In this document: piece after piece, positions 47,430 to 64,000 of the stretch
Numbering within the stretch: position 1 is the first letter of the stretch
Layout of the letters: each line of letters begins with the position of its first letter
Source of the DNA: Rutpela maculata
Taxonomy: Eukaryota; Arthropoda; Insecta; Coleoptera; Cerambycidae
DNA length: 64,000 nucleotides
Reading direction: 5' to 3'
Assembly (NCBI GenBank): GCA_936432065.2
Contig: OW386285.2
Coordinates: 176,619,984 to 176,683,983, forward strand
Made by a program: the position numbers and the translations under genes
The notes under the pieces: model-generated
Databases searched by the model: none
Seen by the model: the letters and a program-made list of their open reading frames with translations, nothing else
Told to the model about the DNA's origin: nothing

Positions 47430-49050
47430 TTTTGAAAAAATACACCGGACTCTACCTAGGTACCCAGGGGTTTTGGGGTCGCTGATTCCGTTGCCGAGGT
47501 CGGTTAAGATCTATCATGTCAGGTTCAAGGTCATTTGAAGGTCAACCCAAGAAAAGCTTTTTGAAAAAATCTAAAAAAATTCACACCTAGGCTCTTGGGG
47601 GGTCTCTGAGTCCGAATCCGATGTCGGTTGACCTTTATCACCTCATGTCCAAGGTCATTTGAATAGGAGGTGAAAAAAATTAGAAAAAATTTATACGAAT
47701 GCTCACCTGCCTACTTATTGTCTGTTTATCTGTCTGCCCTTATACCTGCACACCTGTTTGTTTGCTTGTTAGTCTGTATTTATCATCCGCCTGCATTTTC
47801 TCTCTGTCCATCTATTTGACATCCTGCCTTTCTGTCAGTAATTCTGTCTGACTGAATGACTAAATTTTTCTATCTGACAGTCTGTCTGCCTCCTTGTCAG
47901 TTTGTCTGACTCAGGAAACCATTAAATTACTTTGACCCTGACAGGATTGAGCTCAGGGCCGGTTTTAGGTAACCGGAGGCCCTAAGCTCTGGGTATGTTT
48001 TTCGTTGAAGCTTTCTCTTCTAATAAAATAAACGTGCATATCTGCGTATGAAATCTGAGTTCTGAGGCCTCTTAAATGCGAGGCCATAAGCTGGCGTTTA
48101 CTCAGCTTATAGGCAAAACCAGCACTGATTGAGCTCCAAGTGAGTGAAGCCAACGCCCGTGGGGTACTCTTTACTTGCATGTTCGCTCTGCTTCTGCAAC
48201 TATACCTAAAGGCCATCCTTTCACAGAAGAAAATAGGTAGGTGATTCATTGAGTTAAATATATTTGCACTGAGATAGCCGAAGAATCTTCATGTGCAGCT
48301 AAAGCTGGTGGACGAATGCCGGCTTGAAATGACCTCAGAATGACCTTGAAATGACCTCTGGATGCCTCTTTTTTTAAGGGTAAGCGAACAATGGATTCGG
48401 ACTCAGCGACCCGAAAAACCTGTGTGAATTTTTTCAGATTCTTTCAACCACCTTTTTCTTACTTTAACCATCAAATGACCTTGAAACTGACGTGATAGAG
48501 GTCAACCGACATCGAATGCAGACTCAGCGACTCAAAAAACCTATACATAAGGTTTTTCAGATTTTTTGACAGCTTCTCCTCTGTTTTTCTCAAACTAACC
48601 TTGAAATGATCTCCGGATGCCTTTTAAGGGTAAACGAACACCGGATTCGGGCTCACCGATCCCAAAAACATATGCGTGAATTTTTTCAGATTTTTTCAAT
48701 CACCTTTACTTAGTTTGACCTTCAAGTGACCTTGAAACTGACGTGATAGAGGTCAACCGGCATCGGATACAGACTCAGCGACCCAAAAACCCTATATGTA
48801 AATTTTTTCAGATTTTTTAACAGCTTCCTCTCCGTTTTTCTCAAATTAACCTTGAAATGACCTCCGGATGCCTTTTAAGGGTAAGCAAACACCGAATTCG
48901 GACTCAGCGACCCCAAAAAACCTATGTGTAAATTTTCTCAGATTTTTTCCACCTTTTCTTAGTTTGACCTTTAGATGTCCTTGAACCTGACGTGATAGAG
49001 CTTAACCGACCTCGGCATCGGAATCAGCGACCCCAAAAAACCCCTGGGTA
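47430..49050. repeat. About 120-bp repeat field, unit 3
   Basis: Equivalent to 41300-42910, including the CTGTCTG stretch and the MITE. Confidence 0.85.
47954..48127. mobile_element. 174-bp hAT-like MITE in unit 3
   Basis: Same ends and the same ATTGAGCT duplications as in unit 2, showing that it was copied along with the unit rather than inserted anew. Confidence 0.85.
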
Positions 49051-49874
49051 CCTAGGTAGAGTCCTGTGTATTTTCTTAAACTAAATGTTGGCCTGTGTTA
49101 TCATTATTCTTTTATTTTCTGCTTTTTAGCCCCCCCCCCCAATAAAAATCGTCTTCTAATTTTTTTTTTACTTTTACTATATAAGGCCAGCAGCAGTGAC
49201 AAATAGTGGATTAAGGGCAACTAGTTACGTTAAGGAATGTTCGTGTCCTGTTAAATACCTTTTTTAATTTGCTCTAAGCTATAAAGGGGTACAAAAATAT
49301 TGTTTTCTGAACAAAATAAACGTTTTTTTATTCCCAAATTGAAAAAATTTAAAAACCCATTGATCTCTAGAAAGTATTATTTCTGTGTATAAAAGTTATT
49401 TATATTTTTAGTAAGATAATTTTAGTTACCATATCTATAGATGTATTTAGGAATAGTATGCCTCTTTACTATGTTGCCAAGTTTAGGAGGCGATATCGCT
49501 ACTTTATTGTAAGGAAGCATTTAATACCTATATACATCAAGTGTTTTAAAACAGCAGCGCCACCTGGTAAAAAATGTAGTGGACTATGGTGTATGTTTAC
49601 ATATGTTTATAGGTATTTTCCGCCTCCAAAAAAAGTGTCCGTTAAATGCTTCTATCTCTCTATTTCTTCCCTTTTTGTCATAATCTTATATGCGCACCAA
49701 TAAAGCTGATCATTATTGATAATAATGAGTCATGAATTTACTAATTATCAAGACATTCGCGATGAAAACAACACAAAACGTCTCCGCCTCCGAAATCGGA
49801 GGCGAACGCGTAAAATCGGAGGCAAACACCACCTAACCATATACCATTCGGAGGTGTATGAGTACTAAATGCAT

Positions 49875-52961
<3,087 letters not shown>

Positions 52962-52986
52962 ACATATATATATATATATATATATA
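52962..52986. repeat. (TA)n tract between units 4 and 5
   Basis: Short TA tract joining two minus-strand units head to tail. Confidence 0.95.
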
Positions 52987-53789
52987 CACATGCATTTAGT
53001 ACTCATACACCTCCGAATGTTATATGGTTAGGTGGTGTTTGCCTCCGATTTTACGCGTTCGCCTCCGATTTCGGAGGCGGAGACGTTTTGTGTTGTTTTC
53101 ATCGCGAATGTCTTGATAATTAGTAAATTCATGACTCATTATTATCAATAATGATCAGCTTTATTGGTGCGCATATAAGATTATGACAAAAAGGGAAGAA
53201 ATAGAGAGATAGAAGCATTTAACGACACTTTTTTTGGAGGCGGAAAATACCTAAAAACATATGTAAACATACACCATAGTACACTACATTTTTTACCAGG
53301 TGGCGCTGCTGTTTTAAACACTTGATGTATATAGGTATTAAATGCTTCCTTACAATAAAGTAGCGATATCGCCTCCTAAACTTGGCAACATAGTAAAGAG
53401 GCATACTATTCCTAAATACATCTATAAATATGGTAACTAAAATTATCTTACTAAAAATATAAATAACTTTTATACACAGAAATAATACTTTCTAGAGATC
53501 AATGGGTTTTTAAATTTTTTCAATTTGGGAATAAAAAAACGTTTATTTTGTTCAGAAACAAATATTTTTGTACCCCTTTATAGCTTAGAGCAAATTAAAA
53601 AAGGTATTTAACAGGACACGAACATTCCTTAACGTAACTAGTTGCCCTTAATCCACTATTTGTCACTGCTGCTGGCCTTATATAGTAAAAGTAAAAAAAA
53701 AATTAGAAGACGATTTTTATTGGGGGGGGGGGGGGGGGTCTAAAAAGCAGAAAATAAAAGAATAATAATAACACAGGCCAACATTTAGT

Positions 53790-55450
53790 TTAAAAAAATA
53801 CACAGGACTCTACCTAGGTACCCAGGGGTTTTTGGGGTCGCTGATTCCGATGCCGAGGTCGGTTAAGCTCTATCACGTCAGGTTCAAGGACATCTAAAGA
53901 TCAAACTAAGAAAAAATCTGAGAAAATTTACACATAGGTTTTTGGGGTCGCTGAGTCCGAATTCGGTGTTTGCTTACCCTTAAAAGGCATCCGGAGGTCA
54001 TTTCAAGGTTAATTTGAGAAAAACGGAGAGGAAGCTGTTAAAAAATCTGAAAAAATTTACATATAGGGTTTTTGGGTCGCTGAGTCTGTATCCGATGCCG
54101 GTTGACCTCTATCACGTCAGTTTCAAGGTCACTTGAAGGTCAAACTAAGTAAAGGTGATTGAAAAAATCTGAAAAAATTCACGCATATGTTTTTGGGATC
54201 GGTGAGCCCGAATCCGGTGTTCGTTTACCCTTAAAAGGCATCCGGAGATCATTTCAAGGTTAGTTTGAGAAAAACAGAGGAGAAGCTGTCAAAAAATCTG
54301 AAAAAACTTATATATAGGTTTTTTGAGTCGCTGAGTCTGCATTCGATGTCGGTTGACCTCTATCACGTCAATTTCAAGGTCATTTGATGGTTAAAGTAAG
54401 AAAAGGTGGTTGAAAGAATCTGAAAAAATTCACACAGGTTTTTCGGGTCGCTGAGTCCGAATCCATTGTTCGCCTACCCTTAAAAAAAAGAGGCATCTAG
54501 AGGTCATTTCAAGGTCATTCTGAGGTCATTTCAAGCCGGCATTCGTCCGCCAGCTTTAGCTGCACATGAAGATTCTTCGGCTATCTCAGTGCAAATATAT
54601 TTAACTCAATGAATCACCTACCTATTTTCTTCTGTGAAAGGATGGCCTTTAGGTATAGTTGCAGAAGCAAAGCGAACATGCAAGTAAAGAGTACCACGGG
54701 CGTTGGCTTCACTCACTTGGAGCTCAATCAGTGCTGGTTTTTCCTATAAGCTGAGTAAACGCCAGCTTAGGGCCTCGCATTTAGGGGGCCTCAGAACTCA
54801 GATTTCATACGCAGATATGCACGTTTATTTTATTAGAAGAGAAAGCTTCAACGAAAAACATACCTAGAGCTTAGGGCCTCCGGTTACCTAAAACCGGCCC
54901 TGAGCTCAATCCTGTCAGTGTCAAAGTAATTTAATGGTTTCCTGAGTCAGACAAACTGACAAGGAGGCAGACAGACTGTCAGATAGAAACATTTAGTCAT
55001 TCAGTCAGACAGAATTACTGACAGAAAGGCAGGATGTCAAATAGATGGACAGAGAGAAAATGCAGGCGGATGATAAATACAGACTAACAAGCAAACAACC
55101 GGGTGTGCAGGTATAAAGGCAGACAGATAAACAGACAATAAGTAGGCAGGTGAGCATTCGTATAAATTTTTTCTAATTTTTTTCACCTCTTATTCTTACT
55201 TTAACCTTCAAATGACCTTGAACATGAGGTGATAAAGGTTAACCGACATCGGATTCGGACTCAGAGACCCCCCAAGAGCCTAGGTGTGAATTTTTTTAGA
55301 TTTTTTCAAAAAGCTTTTCTTAGGTTGACCTTCAAATTACCTTGAACCTGACGTGATAGAGCTTAACCGACCTCGGCAACGGAATCAGCGACCCCAAAAC
55401 CCCTGGGTACCTAGGTAGAGTCCGGTGTATTTTTTCAAACTGAATGTTGA
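53790..55450. repeat. About 120-bp repeat field, unit 5
   Basis: Reverse-strand equivalent of 41300-42910, with the CAGACAG-rich stretch at about 54955-55160. Confidence 0.85.
54729..54902. mobile_element. 174-bp hAT-like MITE in unit 5
   Basis: Reverse copy; duplications read AGCTCAAT at 54721-54728 and 54903-54910. Confidence 0.85.
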
Positions 55451-55785
55451 CCAGTGTAATCTTCCACCTTCCAAAGATATTTTAAAAACCTAGATTATTC
55501 TGGAGCAAAAATGTAAATATTTCCCTCTAGCAAGAAATAAAAATGTTTTAAAAAGCATTCGAGACCAAAACTCTAAAATATATTTGTTGGTTAATCATAA
55601 ATTTTGCTATACTAATTAATGATAGTTTGTTGGAGTCATCTCAAATGCTTTTCAAGAATTTTTAAAAAATTCAAAAATTTTTCTCTTGCTGGAGGGAAAT
55701 ATTTACATTTTTGCTCCAAAATGATTAAGTTTTGAACATTTTACTTCTTTAAGTATATCATCTCTTTGAAATATTTTATATTATT

Positions 55786-56796
55786 TTCTGCTTTTCTGCA
55801 TTCCGTTGGTTCCAAGTTTTCTCCTCGTCAAACATGAATTTGGAGAAATACTCTGTAAGAATGTTGATGTAATGCCTCGGATGTTGCTGGCAGTCTTCGT
55901 AGAATCCCGGTAGTACTAGATTGACGGACTAACTTATTGAAGATAATAAATCTTTGATGATTCAAAGATGTAATTTCTTTTTTCGTTGAGCTACGGTTGT
56001 TGAATATACGGACAACCTCTTCGAGATCTTTTCTTTTATTGACGCATTCCACCGTTTGCACTTTTCCTTTACCAAAGAAAGCTGAAGTGTTATCGCATCC
56101 ACTGAACGTGTGGCCATACAGCTTTTTAAAACTTCCGAGGACTGCAAGTCACGAGAACTGTAATCTTTATTTTTTATTTATCTCTGAGCCTCTCTTAAGA
56201 AACGGATATCTTTATCACGTGCGAGAGCGATAATCAATGCGAGAAGATCAATATCTTGTCCGAGGATGACCACTGTATCGTTTCCATGAGATTCGTTTAA
56301 GGCGGTTTGAACTATGAGTACGTCAACGTCGTCTACAGCAGTAATTGTTTTGATTCCCTCGTTTTTAAATATCTCCACCAATTGCGAAATAAACCGTTCC
56401 TTTTTGTGAGATTGTTCATCATTTTATTTTGCGTTTCAGTCAATGGCGTGTTCTCATGAAAAACAATTTCCGGTGAAATGCGTTTCAAAAGACGCTGCCG
56501 TCTTTCGATGCTCTTCATACTGCAGTCAGCATATCCGTCAAACACTACAGTCACTTTTTGGCCGTAATGTTTACGAATAAAGCTGCTTCGGCCATACTAC
56601 ACGATGAATCAAATTGCCGCCATCAACAATGAACTGGCAATCGGAAAAATCTCTTGGCATCTCTCGTACAGCATTGAAAATATCATTTTTCTTAATTTTC
56701 CTCATTAACCCTTTCTTATTGGAGAGAAGAAGTGGAATTGAAGCAAGTTCAGAGTTGAAATATGACTCCAAATCTTCTTTTGTGTGAACAGTACAG
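55786..56796 (-). pseudogene. FEN1/XPG-like nuclease relic, unit 5
   Basis: The N-terminal segment is the best preserved here: MESYFNSELASIPLLLSNKK to GGNLIHRVVWPKQLYS is open for 66 codons (56771-56571), bridging a site that is frameshifted in the other units (RKIKKNDIFNAV). Downstream breaks match the other units. It lacks three bases in the ALAPEDKDI stretch (reads ALARDKDI). Confidence 0.7.
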
Positions 56797-57349
56797 ATTA
56801 TCCTCTAATATAATTGCAAAGAAGGGGAAAATACATAAACTACTTGCGACAAAACCCTCTATATATGCATCTAATAGAGAAAATTCTGCTCAATAAATTC
56901 ATTCCTGAGCATTTTTCTCGTTAAAGTAACCGGTTTTAAGATATTCGGAGTCAAACTTGGAATAGGATGGATTTTTACCTCTGCGCCCCAAACTACGCCT
57001 CTGTTCGGACGCTGTTAGCGCGAAATAGGTGAGGATAAGCTACAAGGTTAATAGTACATTTTTTATGCAGAATTTAACATGACGATTTTTTTATTTCCTA
57101 TACTTTTTTCTCTTTCGACGAACGGTTTACAAGATAAAAGTGAAAAACCAGCGTTAAGTCCCCGTAATATGGCCGAAGCAGCTCTATTCATAATCATTAC
57201 GGACGTTTCACCCCTAAATTGTGGGGAACTATTTGGGTATCTATTTCGAACCCTATCTAGATTACGCATCCCAAATATTATTACTTTATAAATTATTTCT
57301 TCTAAAATATCTAATTTACGTGGACTAATACGTAACAATTGTGTTACAA

Positions 57350-58075
57350 AAAACCGCTGCCCAAGGAATCACTACTTCCACATCCAGATTCTCTATCCAA
57401 GTCACTCACACAACGAAAAAACTTTGTATGTGAAAATAATTGTTTATGGAACTTTAATAATATAATATTTGAAATCCTCAACCCCAAAAATCCATAAAAC
57501 GATACCCCACATCGGTAGTGGGGTGGGGGTGGTGAAAGGGGGGTGGTAGTGGGGGGGTGGATGAAGTAAAAATATATTTTGAGGTTTCTGGTTCCTGTAC
57601 ATACATTAAATCGCAATTTTTTTTCATCCCCTTTAATAAGGAGGTGGGGGTGATAATGAGGGTGGCTAATGCCAAACATTTTTTTGAAACCTTAGCTTCT
57701 CTTGTATATACCAAATACCAATTTCATGGACTCTTACCTGCTTGATTTACCCATTTACCCCAAATTTACCCCAATTTACCCCCAACCCTTCGGCGGAACA
57801 AGATGAAAATATAATCTAGTTCTAGATCTCATTAAAGTACATATGTGTACCAAATTTCAAGTCAATATCTTAAACGGTTCCAGAGTAAACGTGCGCACAA
57901 AAAAAAAGTTACAGACAGACCGACAGACAGACCGACAGACAGACCGACAGACAGAATTTTTTTTTTCGCTCAAACTTAAAATCTCGACGTTTCATGACAT
58001 TTTAAGCCTATTTGGAAAATAAAAGTTTTTTAAAATTTTTTTGTCGTCACTATACATCCAGTGGACACGGAAGTA
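57350..58075 (-). mobile_element. Module M in unit 5
   Basis: Reverse copy with the same borders. Its uninterrupted CTCTTACCTGCTT near 57732 serves as the empty site for the hAT-type element at 28444-30115. Confidence 0.8.
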
Positions 58076-58624
58076 TTTGAACTGATTCAGTGATGTATTT
58101 TGAAAAGCATTTTAAATAGTAATAATAATTCCCTTAAGAACATATTTTGAATTACATATATTATTCTACAATAGATATTTAGCGTGAACGGTTCATTTTA
58201 AAACAGATAATCGCACATTATCGTGTAAAACACCAATGTAATCTGATAGAGTATAACTTACACAATATGAATCATCATAATAACAAACGCACACGATTGC
58301 ATAGCGCAACTAATTGCGCAAGCGCTAGTGCATTTTACACTATAGAAGTCTGGCAACCTCGAAGGAGGCAAAGTCTACCGTTATATATAACAGTTTTAAA
58401 TACATTGAGTCAGAGAGGTACTATTTATATAACGAGGTGTAAACATACCAATCGTATGAACAAAAAAGTGTATGTAAAAAAAGATAAAAATCCTTTCCCC
58501 TCTCCGCGTGCCCTTGGTAAGTGAAATTTGGCGGTTATGTATATGTAAACAGAACTATCTCTGATTATTTCTAGTGGAGGTGCGGGCGCCACAAATTTGT
58601 AAGGAGGCGGACACGATACAAATG

Positions 58625-58628
<4 letters not shown>

Positions 58629-58664
<36 letters not shown>
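58629..58664. repeat. (TA)n tract, right border of the unit array
   Basis: TA tract after the last unit; unrelated AT-rich DNA follows. Confidence 0.95.
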
Positions 58665-60428
<1,764 letters not shown>

Positions 60429-60641
60429 TTTGATTCAGTTTGTATCAGACTAGCAAGTTGACCACTATCATTTGTCTGTTCCATGATCTATGGCATACTG
60501 AGGAGAACATAATAAGTTCGAAACTGGTCTATGTCTGGTTAGGAAGAGACATATGATAGTTGGTTACTGATCACGATTTGAAGGTATAATCCAATGCAGG
60601 TCGGGGTATTTGCCCGCTGAGTAGTTGTTTCCTTCAAATCC

Positions 60642-63000
<2,359 letters not shown>

Positions 63001-63040
<40 letters not shown>
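63001..63040. repeat. (TA)n tract
   Basis: About 40 bp of TA, directly before a palindrome. Confidence 0.97.
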
Positions 63041-63042
<2 letters not shown>

Positions 63043-63168
63043 ACACAAAATTTGAAGTTTCTAAAGATCAGTGAGTCATCAGTCAGGGTATTCTTATATA
63101 TATATATATATATAAGAATACCCTGACTGATGACTCACTGATCTTTAGAAACTTCAAATTTTGTGTAG
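63041..63168. repeat. 128-bp palindrome, apparently perfect
   Basis: Arms of 64 bp from CTACACAAAATTTGAAGTTT to its complement, with a TA-repeat centre at 63104/63105. I saw no mismatch when comparing the arms by eye. Confidence 0.93.
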
Positions 63169-63199
63169 ACGTTCTTCGAAGGACGTAGGCAAGCACTAA

Positions 63200-63720
63200 G
63201 AAGGGATTTTTCGAATTCGAACTCTAAAAGGGTGAACAAGGGGGTTGCAATTTTAGGCGTTTTCGTAAACGATTGGATCTAGATGCGTAAAATTTGGCAG
63301 AAATATTTTTTGATGAAATCTATTACATACATGTAAGACGAAATTTCGATTTTCACTTTCTGAAGGGGTGAAAACGGAGGTTGTAGATGGTTTAAAACGC
63401 ACCTGTACTTTTGAAGTTGTTTAAGTGAGAAACGTGATTATTCCAGCGATGAACTCTTTTGGGAGAACTGGGAGGGGGAGGTTTTTAAGCTTTTCGGAAA
63501 CGGTTAGACCTAGAAGCGTACTCTTTACTCTTCATTGGAATCTATTAGATACGAGTAAGACGAAATTTCGATTTTCACTTTTTGAAGAGGTGAAAACGGG
63601 GGGTGGTAGATGGTCTAAAGGGTGCCCTTTCTGAAATCGCGTAAGTCATAAACGTGATATTCCAGTGACGGGCTCTTCTGAGGAAATAAGGAGACACGTA
63701 TTCAACGGCTTTTAAAAAGA
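63200..63720. repeat. Direct repeat of about 240 bp, two diverged copies
   Basis: Copies around 63225-63440 and 63450-63690 share GTAAGACGAAATTTCGATTT, TCACTTT.TGAAG.GGTGAAA and a G-rich stretch ending in GTAGATGGT. A dispersed insect-type repeat; no coding sequence recognised. Confidence 0.75.
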
Positions 63721-63880
63721 GACCCCCAGAAGGGTAAACGGAGAGGGGGAGGTTTTTAAGCATGAAATTTGACACATACCCGCCTATTATATGTGCTCTA
63801 TTGTCGATTAAAATAATTATTTTTTCGTTTAACTCGCTCTGAAACAAAAATAGAACATTGAATTGTCATCAAATTGCGAT

Positions 63881-64000
63881 GTGCAGTGGGTTTCCCCGAG
63901 TACTATGGATGCGCAGTGGGTTTCCTCGAGTACAATGAATGCGTAGTGGGTTTTCTCGAGTGCAGTGGATGCACAGTGGGTTTCCTTGAATGCAATGGAT
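63881..64000. repeat. 30-bp minisatellite, continues past the window
   Basis: Four units starting at 63881, 63911, 63941 and 63971, each with CAGTGGGTTTCC or a close variant, CTCGAGT-like and ATGGATGC-like parts. The array is cut by the end of the window. Confidence 0.95.

Larger units (their letters stand above)
44185..49874 (+). repeat. Array unit 3 (+), 5.7 kb
   Basis: Nearly identical to unit 2, with only scattered single-base and small indel differences (for example a one-base deletion in a T run near 46738, and differing C-run lengths near 49130). Confidence 0.95.
52987..58628 (-). repeat. Array unit 5 (-), 5.6 kb
   Basis: Full-length unit in reverse: begins CACATGCATTTAGTACTCAT and ends ...GTATCGTGT-complement before (TA)n. 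Contains module M, the MITE and the 120-bp field. A run of about 18 G lies near 53721-53738, where the other units have a C run. Confidence 0.93.

Overview
The window looks like AT-rich, gene-poor nuclear DNA of an arthropod, probably an insect. I saw no intact host gene, rRNA gene, convincing tRNA gene or bacterial-type operon. Almost everything recognisable is a transposable element, a relic of one, or a repeat array. The evidence for a eukaryote is the non-LTR retrotransposons (LINEs), hAT DNA transposons with 8-bp target duplications, foldback elements, and long (CA)n, (TA)n and (TAA)n tracts. The species cannot be told from the sequence.

Layout. 1-1607 is AT-rich filler. 1616-6170 is a 4.6-kb foldback element with an 8-bp target duplication; its arms are tandem units of about 230 bp and it contains minisatellites and a (CA)n tract. 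6538-7046 is a MITE with long inverted repeats and a 9-bp duplication. 8.1-9.4 kb and 13.4-13.9 kb hold decayed LINE fragments (endonuclease and reverse transcriptase pieces), with a 0.4-kb palindrome between them at 9669-10079.

15.3-27.5 kb is a nest of elements. A 5'-truncated LINE with a restriction-like endonuclease (copy A) sits at a (TAA)n tract. A hAT element (15458-21065) interrupts copy A and leaves a perfect 8-bp duplication, and a 2.3-kb foldback element (17595-19910) interrupts the hAT transposase gene. Copy B of the same LINE type follows directly in the (TAA)n tail of copy A. It shows an N-terminal Myb/SANT-like region, a reverse transcriptase that has lost motif C, and a PD-(D/E)XK-type endonuclease. 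Domain order and the (TAA)n junctions point to the R4/Dong group.

28.1-30.4 kb is an old copy of a 0.7-kb repeat (module M), split by a second hAT-type element (28444-30115) that itself carries a LINE 3' fragment on the minus strand. More LINE debris and a 1.2-kb inverted-repeat element follow to 32.3 kb.

33.9-58.7 kb is the most notable region: five copies of a 4-6 kb unit, three on + and two on -, meeting at (TA)n tracts, one of which holds a 200-N assembly gap. Every unit carries a broken gene for a protein whose motif order matches the FEN1/XPG (5'-nuclease, PIN-like) fold. The copies share the same frameshifts, so they were multiplied after the gene decayed or the frame changes are tolerated. 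Module M and a 174-bp hAT-like MITE are present in some units and absent from others, which helps order the duplications.

58.7-64 kb is AT-rich DNA with (TA)n tracts, a hairpin element, a 128-bp palindrome that looks perfect, and a 30-bp minisatellite running off the window end. No working gene network can be read here; the genes belong to mobile elements and nearly all are broken.
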